Positions 34,931 through 43,662 of a DNA stretch of 53,464 nt are shown one piece after another. Each line of letters opens with the position of its first letter. Within the stretch, counting starts at the first letter, position 1. This DNA is from Sandaracinus sp. Lineage in GTDB: Bacteria > Myxococcota_A > Polyangia > Polyangiales > Houyiibacteriaceae. The stretch spans positions 1 through 53,464 of the forward strand of contig JACKEH010000029.1 in NCBI GenBank assembly GCA_020633125.1. Direction: 5' to 3'. The notes beneath the pieces are model-generated. The model saw only the letters and a program-made list of their open reading frames with translations, made no database searches and was not told the DNA's origin. Both the position numbers and the translations under genes were made by a program.

Positions 34931-36595
34931 CTAGCTCGGGATGCGACCTCCTCCACGCCGACGCCGTGTCAGCCAGAGCAGCGCCGGCCAGACCAACCAC
35001 GCGCCGCTCGCTCCCGCGTCGCAGCCGCAGCCGCCCTTCTTCTTGCACGCGTCGCCGCGACCGTCGCCGTTCGCGTCGGCCTGATCGGGGTTCGCGACCT
35101 CGGGGCAGTTGTCCACGTCCGCGCACAGACCGTCGCCGTCCACGTCGTCGTCCGGATCGAAGGCGCACGGGTCGCACGCGTCGCCTCGGCCGTCCATGTC
35201 GGAGTCCGTGCCGTCGTCGGCCACCGCGGGGCAGACGTCGACGTCGTCGCATCGGTCGTCGCCGTCGGTGTCGCCCACGTCGCCGCAGGCCGAGCACGCG
35301 TTGCCTTCGCCGTCGCGATCGACGTCGGCCTGGTCGGGGTTGGCGACCTCGGGGCAGTTGTCGACGTCGTCGTAGACCCCGTCGCGGTCGAGGTCGGTAC
35401 GCAGCACGGCGCCGCAATCGAGCACCGAGAAGGTCAGCCCGTTGCGCGAATCGAGGACCGTGCGCCCCGAGTCGCGCAGGACCGCACGCACGTCGGCGGG
35501 GGTGCGCGTGGCGTCCTCGCCGTGCACCAGCGCCGCACACGCCGCCACGAGCGGCGACGAGAACGACGTGCCGGTCATGCTGGTCGTGCCGCCACCCAAC
35601 GCGACCGACGTAATCAGCGCGCCGGGGGCCACCAGATCGACGAGCGCGTTTTGGTTGGAGAACGCCGCGATCGTTCCGCGATTCGGACCCGCGTCGACCG
35701 TCGCGCCGACCGCGATCACGTTCGGAAGGCACGCCGGCGCGCTGATGCCGGTCGAGCTTCCTGCGTTCAGCGACGCGGCGACCACGGTGATGCCGCGGGC
35801 GACGAGGTTGTCGACGGCGGTGCGGACCGCGATCTCCCACGCCGCGCCGTCGCCACACGCGCTCTCGAAGAGCTGGTCGGTGCCGAGGCTGAGGTTCACG
35901 ACGTCGACGGACGGCCCGTCGGTCGCGAGCCAATCGAGGCCGCTGACGATCTGCATCATCGACGCGAAGCGGTTGCTCGCGTCGAGCACCCGCACGGCGA
36001 CGATGTCCACCGCCGGGATCGCGCCGGGCGCGGCGACGGTTCCGTCGGAGGTGAGCACCCCGGCGACGAACGAGCCGTGGCCGTGCTCGTCGCGCGACGC
36101 GCCGACCCCGTGTCGTTCGCTCGACCCGTCGGGGCAGCAGCCGGGGCAGAAGCACGCTTCGCCGACCAACGCGTCGGCGAGATCGGGATGCGTCGCGTCG
36201 AAGCCGCTGTCGAGCACGGCGACCACGAGCCCACCGCCGTCGAAGCCCGACGCCTGCGTGGGTCCGAAACCGGAGAGCGGCACCGCCTCCCGCAGTCCAC
36301 CGCCGCCGGCGACGTCGGCCTCGACGCGTCGCACGTTCGGATGACGCGCGAGCGACGCGGCTTCGGCGTCGGTGCCGAACACGCCGAGCGCGGGCACGAG
36401 GCGCGGCACGAAGGGCACGTCCACGCCCAATCTTCGAAGCTCACGAGCCAGCGCGGCCGGGTCACGCGTTCCGTCGTGCAAGACGACCCACGCCCGCCGT
36501 GCCTCGATCGCCCTCGGCTCGGCCGTGGGATCGGTCTGTGCGAACGCGACGGAGCCGACGAGCCAGAGACCGAGGACGAACGCACGCGACTTCAT
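34931..36595 (-). CDS. Secreted subtilisin-like protease with calcium repeats and MYXO-CTERM tail
   Basis: The 554-residue product has a signal peptide (about 1-20), a short propeptide-like region (about 35-110), and an S8 peptidase domain with the triad Asp129 (VVAVLDSGFD), His173 (EHGHGSFVAG) and Ser344 (GTSFSSP). D-x-D-x-D-G thrombospondin type-3 repeats fill about 400-518. The C-terminus shows GCGCDAG, a hydrophobic helix and an Arg-rich end, the MYXO-CTERM pattern of surface-sorted proteins. It is a predicted calcium-stabilised extracellular protease. The ATG at 36595 starts the signal; a GTG two codons earlier is possible. Confidence 0.9.
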   Translation of the reverse strand: MKSRAFVLGLWLVGSVAFAQTDPTAEPRAIEARRAWVVLHDGTRDPAALARELRRLGVDVPFVPRLVPALGVFGTDAEAASLARHPNVRRVEADVAGGGGLREAVPLSGFGPTQASGFDGGGLVVAVLDSGFDATHPDLADALVGEACFCPGCCPDGSSERHGVGASRDEHGHGSFVAGVLTSDGTVAAPGAIPAVDIVAVRVLDASNRFASMMQIVSGLDWLATDGPSVDVVNLSLGTDQLFESACGDGAAWEIAVRTAVDNLVARGITVVAASLNAGSSTGISAPACLPNVIAVGATVDAGPNRGTIAAFSNQNALVDLVAPGALITSVALGGGTTSMTGTSFSSPLVAACAALVHGEDATRTPADVRAVLRDSGRTVLDSRNGLTFSVLDCGAVLRTDLDRDGVYDDVDNCPEVANPDQADVDRDGEGNACSACGDVGDTDGDDRCDDVDVCPAVADDGTDSDMDGRGDACDPCAFDPDDDVDGDGLCADVDNCPEVANPDQADANGDGRGDACKKKGGCGCDAGASGAWLVWPALLWLTRRRRGGGRIPS

Positions 36596-36665
36596 GCGCA
36601 CGTCGTAGCGCGAAAGCGCGGGGTGTGTCGCGCGTCGACGTGCACGACGTCGCCGTCGTTCGAGC

Positions 36666-38498
36666 TCAGCCGAGGAAGGGCTTCTGCGTCGCCTTCACGA
36701 GCCGCGTCCACGCTTGCCGGCGCGCCTTCTCGTCGACGTCGGGAAGACGCATCGTCACGGCTTCGAGCGGCGCGCGGTAACACGCGTAGCCGATGTCGGG
36801 CACACGTTGCCGGAGCGCGTCGAAGATCTGTCGCAGCTCGTCGCGGGCCTCCGGACACTCGGCGTAGACGAGCCCGAGGCAAGGCAGCGCCGCGCTGATC
36901 GTCCAATCGATCGGGCCGTGCACCATCGCGCAGAGCCCGCTGCGTCGCTCGCTGCCGTTCCAACCCGCGTCGAGCTTGGTGACGAGCAGGGCCGCGGCGA
37001 CCTGGCATTTCCACGTCCACTCCACGGGATCGACGTCGTCCGCGGTGGACCGCGCGGACCAAGCGGACGGCGGCGCCTGCGGCGGCGTCGGGGGATGCAC
37101 GAGCGTGCAGACCAAGCCCACGACCTGACCGCGCAACGACGGCGCGGCTTCCGCGGCGGCGCGCTGCCACCCGGCCCAATCGAAAGGCGTGCTCGCGAGC
37201 CGCGCGACGGCTTGTTGGGCCGCGGGAGGCGGAACCGGCGCGTTGATGCGCGGACGCGCGCCCTCGTACACCCAGATCGGGAACTGCTGGTAGACCGCGT
37301 CGGGGCCACGGCCGATCGCCGTGATCAGCGGCTGGCGCGGATCGGGCTCGGCTTCCTTCTCCGGGTTCACGTTCAAGGCTGCGTGGCCGCCGGTCATGCG
37401 TTTGGCGACTTCGAAGGCGACGCTCACCGAAGGCGACTCGATCGACGTGATGTTCACGTCGAGCTTCGCGGGCGCGTCCGGTGAGCCGGGGCTGCGGCGA
37501 AGGTGCCCGAGCACGTCGCGCACGATGCCGGCCGTCAGGTCGCGTGGCGTCGGCATGACCTCCGCGTACGCGTGAATCCACGCGTGCAGTTCCTTGGCCC
37601 GGGGGTTGGTCGCCACCATCGACGTGAGGTTCGCGAGGCTCTGCGGATCACGCGTCGCGAGGTGATGGGCGGCCCAATAGCTCGCGACGGCCCAGTCGTA
37701 GCCTTCGCCCTGCGGCACCTGGCGGTAGGTCTCGTGGGCTTGCTCGTACTCGCCGTGGTTCAGGTGAAGGTCACCGACGTCGAGCAAGACGCTCGGGTCG
37801 TCTTTCGCAGCGCGCGCCGCGTGAAACGACGCGATGGCGTCGTGGGGACGATCCATGTCGCGGTAGGTCCACGCCGTCATCAGATGACCGAAGTAGGGAT
37901 CCTGCGCGCCGACCTCGCGCGCGATGGCGAGCGCTTCGTCGAAGCGTCCTCCGCGTCGCAGCAGCTTCACGTAGACGGTCTTGAGGCCGCGGTTGTCGAC
38001 GAAGGTCTCGCTCAAGCGCTTCATCACGGCGGTGCCGGCCTGCAGCGTCTTCCACCACGGGCTCTGCGCGTCGATCGGGTCTTCGAACTTGTCGGCGAAA
38101 GCCATCAGCGCCGGCCCGACGCGGCCGAGGTCGAGCAGCAGCGCCGAGGGATGCGAGTTGCACCACGACTCCGCCCACTGGAGGTAAGGGGTGCGTGGAT
38201 CGTCCGTGCCGAGGCGAAAGAGCATCTCGAAGGCGGGCGACCAATCGTGCGCGATGGCGAGTGCGAGGGCGTGAAGCGCGACGCGCGAGAGCGGCATGCC
38301 GCGCTGCGGAGCCGTGGCCTGCAGCGCGTTCGGCAGACGCTGCAACATCGCGTAGGCGTGTTGCAGCGCGGCGGTGTCGACCGGATCGCTCGCCAACGCG
38401 TCGGCGAGCGCGTCGAGCGCCGCGTGGATGTCGCCCGCGGCGTGGGCACGTTGCGACGCGGCGAGCGCGGCTTTGGGATCGGCCTTCGGGTTCGACAT
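36666..38498 (-). CDS. TPR-repeat protein, cytoplasmic
   Basis: The 610-residue product has tetratricopeptide-like repeats in its first ~300 residues (for example GDIHAALDALADALASDPVDTAAL; FDEALAIAREVGAQDPYFGHL; GEYEQAHETYRQVP). A ~300-residue C-terminal domain of unrecognised type follows (LDVNITSIESPSVSV, VYQQFPIWVYEGARP, WKCQVAAALLVTKL, MVHGPIDWTISAAL). There is no signal peptide. It is divergent from the ferredoxin-reductase fusion across 109 bases, so the two may share regulation. The function is unknown. Confidence 0.7.
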   Translation of the reverse strand: MSNPKADPKAALAASQRAHAAGDIHAALDALADALASDPVDTAALQHAYAMLQRLPNALQATAPQRGMPLSRVALHALALAIAHDWSPAFEMLFRLGTDDPRTPYLQWAESWCNSHPSALLLDLGRVGPALMAFADKFEDPIDAQSPWWKTLQAGTAVMKRLSETFVDNRGLKTVYVKLLRRGGRFDEALAIAREVGAQDPYFGHLMTAWTYRDMDRPHDAIASFHAARAAKDDPSVLLDVGDLHLNHGEYEQAHETYRQVPQGEGYDWAVASYWAAHHLATRDPQSLANLTSMVATNPRAKELHAWIHAYAEVMPTPRDLTAGIVRDVLGHLRRSPGSPDAPAKLDVNITSIESPSVSVAFEVAKRMTGGHAALNVNPEKEAEPDPRQPLITAIGRGPDAVYQQFPIWVYEGARPRINAPVPPPAAQQAVARLASTPFDWAGWQRAAAEAAPSLRGQVVGLVCTLVHPPTPPQAPPSAWSARSTADDVDPVEWTWKCQVAAALLVTKLDAGWNGSERRSGLCAMVHGPIDWTISAALPCLGLVYAECPEARDELRQIFDALRQRVPDIGYACYRAPLEAVTMRLPDVDEKARRQAWTRLVKATQKPFLG

Positions 38499-38607
38499 GG
38501 CCGGGAGGCTATCCCGCCGCGCGTCAAGCGGGGAGGGGGGGCTCGCGACGGTTCGAGATTCGCGCCAAACACCCGCGCTTCGTGCGACGCTCGCGCCTCG
38601 GGGGCTG

Positions 38608-41600
38608 ATGGCGCGCGTCCGTTTTCGCGACAAGCAGGTCGAGCTGCGCAGCGGCGAGTCGGTGCTCGAAGCGCTCGAGCGAGAAGGCGAAGTGCTCCCT
38701 TCGTCGTGCCGAGTCGGCGTCTGTCAGAGCTGCCTCGTCCAAGGCACCGTGAAGGACGGCGCGTCGATTCCCAACGACGCCCAAGAGGGCCTCCAAGAGT
38801 CGTGGAAGAAGCAGGGACTCCTGCTCGCGTGTGTCTGCCGGCCGACCGACGACCTCGAGGTCGCGCTTCCGACCGACGTGATCCGCGAGGTACGCGGCAA
38901 GCTCGTGCACAAGCGGCAGGTGCGCGAGGACGTCGTCATCCTCCGCTTCGAGATCGACGCGCGCGACCAACCTTTCGCGTTCGAGAGCGGACAGTTCGTG
39001 CACCTCGTGCGAAGCGACGGGCTCACGCGGCCGTATTCGATCGCCAGCGTGCCGTCCGACGGGTACGTCGAGCTTCACGTGCGCCGCGTGCGCGACGGCG
39101 CGATGAGCCGTTGGCTCTACGATCAGATCCCGGTCGGCGAAGAGGTGCGGCTTCGAGGACCGAACGGCGATTGTCGTTACGTGCCCGAAGAGCCCGACGC
39201 GCCGATCGTGCTCATCGGCAGCGGCACCGGTCTGGCACCGCTCGTGGGCGTGCTCCGCGAAGCGCTCGCCCACGCGCACCGCGGACCGATTCACCTCTTT
39301 CACGCCGGCCGCGCGACCGACGCGCTCTACCTGCACGACGAGCTCTCGGAGCTCGCGCAGACGCACGAGCGCTTCACCTACGTCGGCGTGATCGACGGAG
39401 CGAGCACGGAGGTCGCGCCAGGACCGAGCCTCGAGGTCGGACCGCTCGCCGAGCGCGTCGCGGCACACGTCGCGGACTTCACGGGCACGCACGTCTACTT
39501 CTGCGGCAACCCGAAGATGGTCGAGGCGCTCAAGGCGCACGCCTACAAACACGGCGCCGAGCTCGAGCACCTTCACGCCGACTCGTTCGTGAGCGCGCCA
39601 GCACCCGAGAAGTCCGAGAAGGCCGACAAAGCCAAGCTTCGTCTGCCCATCCTCGGGGCGACACCGAAGGCCGCCCGTGGCGAGCGCACCTGGCGTCAGA
39701 AGCTTCGCTTCGGCGTGCAGGCTTCGGTCTTCGTCGGCTTCGTGGTCCAGGCGCTCCTCTACTACGGCGCCGACTTCAAGCCGCTCGGTGGGCTCTTGCC
39801 CTTCATGGCTTACGACAGCCTCGGCGCGCGTGTCGTCTCGTCGGCGCTGCTCGCGTGGGGCGCGATCTTCCTGCTGACCTTCGTCTTCGGACGCTTCGTC
39901 TGCGGCTGGGCTTGTCCCTTCGGCTTCTTGCAGGACCTCGGACAGAAGCTGCTCACGAAGCTCGGGGTGAAGCTCCGTCGACCGACCTCGCAACCGCGGC
40001 TCGCCCGCTGGCTCACGCTCGGGCTCGTGCTGGCGCATTTCGTCGTGCTGCCGTGGCTCGCCGGTGGCGCGCGCGTCTGGCAGCTCGACCTTCATTACAA
40101 GGAGCCTTGGCTCCTCGGCTTTCCCTTCGACGTCACGCTCTTCGTGCTCGACCTGCTGCTCGTCGGGTTGGTGCTCGGCATCGTGTTGCCGCTCGCGTTC
40201 GGTCCGCGCCCGTACTGCAAGATGGTCTGCGAGACCGGCCTGCTCTTGGACCGCTCGTCCGCCTTCGGCTTCGGGCGCATCCGTCGAAACCACGGCTTCG
40301 ACCGCAACACGTGTCTGTCGTGCAACCGGTGCACGGACGTCTGCCCGCAGGGCATCGACGTCGCGCGTGAGGTCGACCTCTTCGATCGCGTGGTGACGAC
40401 CGATTGCATCACCTGCCTGCAATGCGTCGATCGATGCCCGAACTCGACGATCGTGTACTCGTTGCGCAAGAAGGCGCGCGACGTCGGCCGGGTCGCGGGT
40501 TGGCTCGCCACCTCCCGCCTGTCGGTGCGGCAGGTGCCGCGCTTCTCGTTCACGACCGGCGGCGTCGCGATCGGCGCCTTCGTCGGCTTCGTCGTGCTGC
40601 CGCCTTCGTATTTTCACACCTACCTCTTGCTCGGCTCGCTCGGTGGTCTGCTGGGCTGGGGCGTGTGGCGGGCGCTGAGCACGGTGGTGCCGCTCTTTGC
40701 CGAAGAAGGCGCCGAGCTCGCCGCGCGCGCGTCGGCGGCCCACGAGCGTGAAGAGCGGATTCTCCCGCTCGCGATGGCCGAACGTGTCGCCGCGCGGCCG
40801 AAGGACGACAAGGCGCGTTTCGTCTTGCCGGCACTTCTGACGAGCCTCGTGGTGTTGGCCGGCGCGTTCTTCGCGATCGCGCGCTTCGTGCCGCCTCGCA
40901 TTCGCGAGCCCTCCGAGATACCGCGCGCGATGCGCTCCGTGTCCGCGCGCGCCGACGCCGGCGTGTTCCACTTCGGGGTGCCGCCGATCGTCGACGACGA
41001 GTCTTCGCACCTCGTCTACGCGCCGCTCGCGCAGCACCTTCGGGATCGACTCGGTCGGGACGTCCGCCTCTTCTCCGCCCCGACCTACTCCGAGCTCGGG
41101 CGGGAGCTCGCGACCGGCTCGCTCGACGCGGCGCTGCTTCCGCCGCTGGCCTACGCGATCGCGCATCGCCACGGCGGGGTGGAGCCGGCGCTTCAGGCAC
41201 GCTCCGCGCAGGGTGCGACTTACGCGTCGGTCGTGATCGCGCGCTCGCCGCGACTCGCGTCGCTCGCCGATCTGCGTGGTGCGCGTGTGGCCTTCACGAG
41301 CCCCGACTCGCTCAGCGGTTACCTCGCGCCCGCGTCGGCGTTGCGCGAAGGGCGGGTCACCACGCTCGATCTCGGGGAGCGAGTCTTCGCCGGAGATCAC
41401 GGGCGTGCGTTGGCGTTGCTCGCGGACGGCGAGGTCGACGCGGCCGCGACCTACGACGCGCTCTTCGAGGCGTTCCGGCGCGAGCATCCCGAGGCACACG
41501 TCCTCGCCCGCGTGGACGGATTGCCGAACGACCTCGTCGCCGTGCACCCCGAGCTCGACGACGCCGTCGAGGCGCTCTTGGTCGAGGCGCTCCGTGAGCT

Positions 41601-41706
41601 GCCGACCGAGGTCACGACGCGGCTTCGGGCGCTCGGCATCGAACGCTTCGAAGAGGTCGATCGGAGCTCGCTCGAGAAGCTCGCGCCGTGGACGGAGGCT
41701 TGGTGA
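38608..41706 (+). CDS. Four-module fusion: 2Fe-2S ferredoxin, flavin reductase, NapH-like polyferredoxin, PhnD-like binding domain
   Basis: This 1032-residue protein strings together four modules. Residues 1-90 are a plant-type ferredoxin (C34, C39, C42, C75). Residues 95-330 are a ferredoxin-NADP reductase-like domain with RPYSIAS (141-147), GSGTGLAPL (204-212) and YFCGNPKM (297-304). Residues 365-760 resemble NapH/CcoG/NosR: CGWACP (432-437), a CKMVC pair (C537, C541) and two 4Fe-4S motifs (C569, C572, C575, C579; C600, C603, C606, C610) with about seven membrane helices. Residues 784-1032 resemble PhnD-type periplasmic substrate-binding proteins. Predicted topology puts all redox centres inside and the binding domain outside. 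A plausible role is passing NAD(P)H electrons to a membrane or periplasmic reaction linked to ligand binding. Start ATG 38608. Confidence 0.85.
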   Translation: MARVRFRDKQVELRSGESVLEALEREGEVLPSSCRVGVCQSCLVQGTVKDGASIPNDAQEGLQESWKKQGLLLACVCRPTDDLEVALPTDVIREVRGKLVHKRQVREDVVILRFEIDARDQPFAFESGQFVHLVRSDGLTRPYSIASVPSDGYVELHVRRVRDGAMSRWLYDQIPVGEEVRLRGPNGDCRYVPEEPDAPIVLIGSGTGLAPLVGVLREALAHAHRGPIHLFHAGRATDALYLHDELSELAQTHERFTYVGVIDGASTEVAPGPSLEVGPLAERVAAHVADFTGTHVYFCGNPKMVEALKAHAYKHGAELEHLHADSFVSAPAPEKSEKADKAKLRLPILGATPKAARGERTWRQKLRFGVQASVFVGFVVQALLYYGADFKPLGGLLPFMAYDSLGARVVSSALLAWGAIFLLTFVFGRFVCGWACPFGFLQDLGQKLLTKLGVKLRRPTSQPRLARWLTLGLVLAHFVVLPWLAGGARVWQLDLHYKEPWLLGFPFDVTLFVLDLLLVGLVLGIVLPLAFGPRPYCKMVCETGLLLDRSSAFGFGRIRRNHGFDRNTCLSCNRCTDVCPQGIDVAREVDLFDRVVTTDCITCLQCVDRCPNSTIVYSLRKKARDVGRVAGWLATSRLSVRQVPRFSFTTGGVAIGAFVGFVVLPPSYFHTYLLLGSLGGLLGWGVWRALSTVVPLFAEEGAELAARASAAHEREERILPLAMAERVAARPKDDKARFVLPALLTSLVVLAGAFFAIARFVPPRIREPSEIPRAMRSVSARADAGVFHFGVPPIVDDESSHLVYAPLAQHLRDRLGRDVRLFSAPTYSELGRELATGSLDAALLPPLAYAIAHRHGGVEPALQARSAQGATYASVVIARSPRLASLADLRGARVAFTSPDSLSGYLAPASALREGRVTTLDLGERVFAGDHGRALALLADGEVDAAATYDALFEAFRREHPEAHVLARVDGLPNDLVAVHPELDDAVEALLVEALRELPTEVTTRLRALGIERFEEVDRSSLEKLAPWTEAW

Positions 41707-41957
41707 TGCGCTGCCTGCTGCTCACGCTCGTGCTCTTCGTGGGTTGCGACGACCCGAGCGCGGCGCTCTCCGTCGAGTTTCGAGGGGTGTCGACGGGCGA
41801 GCTCGGCATGGTGGTGTGCAGCCCCCCGAGCGCTGCACGACTGCACGGCCCGCATGCCCGTGCCCGTGCCCGTGCCCGTACGTGCCCGAGACCAATCGGG
41901 CGCGACGCCCGCCCCGCGTTCCCGTTCGTCGTGCGCGCGTTGTCGGCGAAGCCGTGA
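41706..41957 (+). CDS. Short lipoprotein, probably truncated by repeats
   Basis: The ATG overlaps the stop of the redox fusion (TGATG), so it is translationally coupled. The 83-residue product has a lipoprotein signal ending at LFVGC (Cys14) and ~30 ordinary residues (LSVEFRGVSTGELGMVVC). From about residue 46 the sequence is encoded by the CCCGTG array and then by the dispersed intergenic element, where the stop falls. The original C-terminus appears to have been replaced by repeat DNA. It may have been an accessory lipoprotein of the fusion. Confidence 0.55.
   Translation: MRCLLLTLVLFVGCDDPSAALSVEFRGVSTGELGMVVCSPPSAARLHGPHARARARARTCPRPIGRDARPAFPFVVRALSAKP
41857..41887. repeat. CCCGTG hexamer array
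   Basis: Three CCCGTG units are followed by CCCGTA-CGTG-CCCGAG. The array lies inside the 3' part of the short lipoprotein frame and 55 bases before the inverted copy of the dispersed element, repeating the array-plus-element arrangement seen at 23138-23302. Confidence 0.85.
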
Positions 41958-42048
41958 GGCCGCGAAGCGGCGGTGGCGCGAAGCGCCGACTCTGCCTCTG
42001 ACTCTGGGGCGCGAAGCGCGGTTCTGGTGCCCGCTCTCGCGTCAGGAT
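41943..42048 (-). repeat. Dispersed intergenic element, copy B (inverted)
   Basis: It is the reverse complement of the element at 23201 and 46190, running from GAAGCCGTGAGGCCGCGAAGCGG to CTCGCGTCAGGATGG. It lies in the convergent gap before the CapA-like gene and overlaps the stop of the short lipoprotein frame. The hairpins GGCGC-GAA-GCGCC and CCGC-GAA-GCGG are visible. Confidence 0.85.
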
Positions 42049-42091
42049 GGGAACTACACCCCTCAGCCCATCCTGTCCCGTCGAGCGCGCC

Positions 42092-43444
42092 TCAGGGCAG
42101 CGAGATCCATCCCTCGTCCTCGCAGCGCGCGGGCGTGAGCCCCGTGCGACCCACCGCGTCGTCACGCCGCGCACGCATCCAGCGCACCAGCTCGCTACGC
42201 CAAGGCTCGCGCCACGTGCTCGGAAGCGCCGCCGGCTCGTCGCAGCCCCCGAGCGGATGGAGCCAGAAGTGGATCTCGTCGGCGTGCGCACCGTCCGCGC
42301 CGTGCATCGGGGGAAGGGCGCCGTGCCAGCGTAGGAAGCGGTCGTCGAGGACGAAGACCGGGAGCACTTTGAGCGAGAGCAGGTGCGCGTCGACGCGACG
42401 CAGGCGTGCCACCAACCCTTCGCGGGTCGCGGCGTTCTCTTCTTTTCGTTCGGCTTGGCGACGCGGTCCCGAGAGGCGGCCCATGTCGGAGATCAGGTTC
42501 CCGAGGCCCCAGGCGACCGGCACGCGTCGCGCGCCGAAACGCTCCACGCGCATCGGCAGGTGGGTGCCGTGCACCACGATCGCGTCGGCGCCGGCATCGA
42601 CCAGCCGCGTCGCCCACGCCCGCCACGCCTCGTCGACCTCTTCTTCGAGCTCGGCGACGACGTGCACGACGGCGACCACCGTGTCGTGCTCCGACGCGCT
42701 CTGCCGCACCTGCGCGAGCGCGTCGTCGTCGAGGAACGCTCGTGCGTGCTCGCCGGGGTCGACGCTGCCTCGGTCGAGTCCGGTGTAGAGCGAGTGCACC
42801 GCGAGGGTTCTTCCTTCGTCTCCCAGCACGAGCGGCCAATGCACGTTCGGATGCGGGCCCACCCCCGTGACCGCGAGGCCGGCGCGGCGTGCGCAACGCA
42901 CGGTCTCCGCGAGGCCTTCGCGACCTTGGTCGAGCGCGTGGTTGTTCGCGAGACCCACCGCGTCGACGCCGGCGCGCGCGAGGCCTTCGCAGATCCAGGG
43001 CGCCCCCTGAAGATGCACCCGGCGCACACGACCCGGCGCGGCTTCGGTGGCGTCGAGCGCGAAGCGGCGCGCGTCCGCGATCGGCACCTCGAGGTTCACG
43101 AGCACGAACGCGTCCGGCTCGGACCAGCGCGACGCGAGCGGCGCGAGCACGGCGGCGAGCCCGTCGGCGGGGTCGTCGAAGGTGCGCGCGTAGTCGCGGA
43201 GCGCCTCTGCGTCGAGCACGTCGCCACCGACGTAGAGCGAGAGCGGACGCGGAGGTGTGGGAGTCCGCGCTTCTGTCCGCGGCGCTTCTGTCCGCGGCGC
43301 TTCTGTCCGCGGCGCTTCTGTCCGCGGCGCTTCTGTCCGCGGCGCTTCGGCTTCCGTCGGCATGGGGACTGCGGGACTCGGCTCGGGTTCCGCCGCCTCC
43401 GTGCACGCGAAGCAAGAGAAGAGCACCGCCGCGAGAGCACGCAC
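42092..43444 (-). CDS. CapA-family (poly-gamma-glutamate synthesis-like) lipoprotein with RTEAP repeat
   Basis: The ~450-residue product has a short lipoprotein-type signal (LFSCFAC). A linker holding five exact Arg-Thr-Glu-Ala-Pro units (about 35-60) follows, then a CapA metallophosphatase-like domain: GGDVL, VNLEVPI, GLANNHALDQG, VVHVVAELEEEVDE, VHGTHLP and GLGNLI. The family acts in polyglutamate capsule retention or is a calcineurin-like hydrolase; no CapB or CapC gene is nearby, so capsule synthesis is doubtful. The start is uncertain: GTG 43444 places the signal first, while a TTG 16 codons earlier is preceded by no better site. Confidence 0.8.
   Translation of the reverse strand: MRALAAVLFSCFACTEAAEPEPSPAVPMPTEAEAPRTEAPRTEAPRTEAPRTEAPRTEARTPTPPRPLSLYVGGDVLDAEALRDYARTFDDPADGLAAVLAPLASRWSEPDAFVLVNLEVPIADARRFALDATEAAPGRVRRVHLQGAPWICEGLARAGVDAVGLANNHALDQGREGLAETVRCARRAGLAVTGVGPHPNVHWPLVLGDEGRTLAVHSLYTGLDRGSVDPGEHARAFLDDDALAQVRQSASEHDTVVAVVHVVAELEEEVDEAWRAWATRLVDAGADAIVVHGTHLPMRVERFGARRVPVAWGLGNLISDMGRLSGPRRQAERKEENAATREGLVARLRRVDAHLLSLKVLPVFVLDDRFLRWHGALPPMHGADGAHADEIHFWLHPLGGCDEPAALPSTWREPWRSELVRWMRARRDDAVGRTGLTPARCEDEGWISLP
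43267..43341. repeat. 15-bp minisatellite in the CapA-like gene
   Basis: Five perfect copies of GCGCTTCTGTCCGCG lie head to tail. Being a multiple of three, copy changes would keep the frame and only lengthen or shorten the RTEAP linker. Confidence 0.92.
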
Positions 43445-43662
43445 CGCCCGAGGGTCGCGTGTTCCTCCCGCGGGTGGCCAGCCCGCCGCCAAAACAAAAA
43501 GTTGAGCGTCGAACTTCCAACGGTGTGGGCGTCCTCACGGCGGAGCGCCGCCAATGCCGCCAGCTTGTGCGCCGGGTCGGGGAAAGGGCGTTGGACATGT
43601 GGTGGTGGCCCGCGCCGGGAAGCTCGACCCGGCTCGCCGTGGACGTTCGTGGTGGCGAACGA

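Noticed and set aside
38524..41547. 1007-codon minus-strand open frame opposite the redox fusion
   Set aside because: It has no recognisable domains, while the plus strand has intact cluster and flavin motifs throughout.
42092..43444. Poly-gamma-glutamate capsule operon
   Set aside because: Only a CapA-like protein is found; the CapB ligase and CapC partners are missing.
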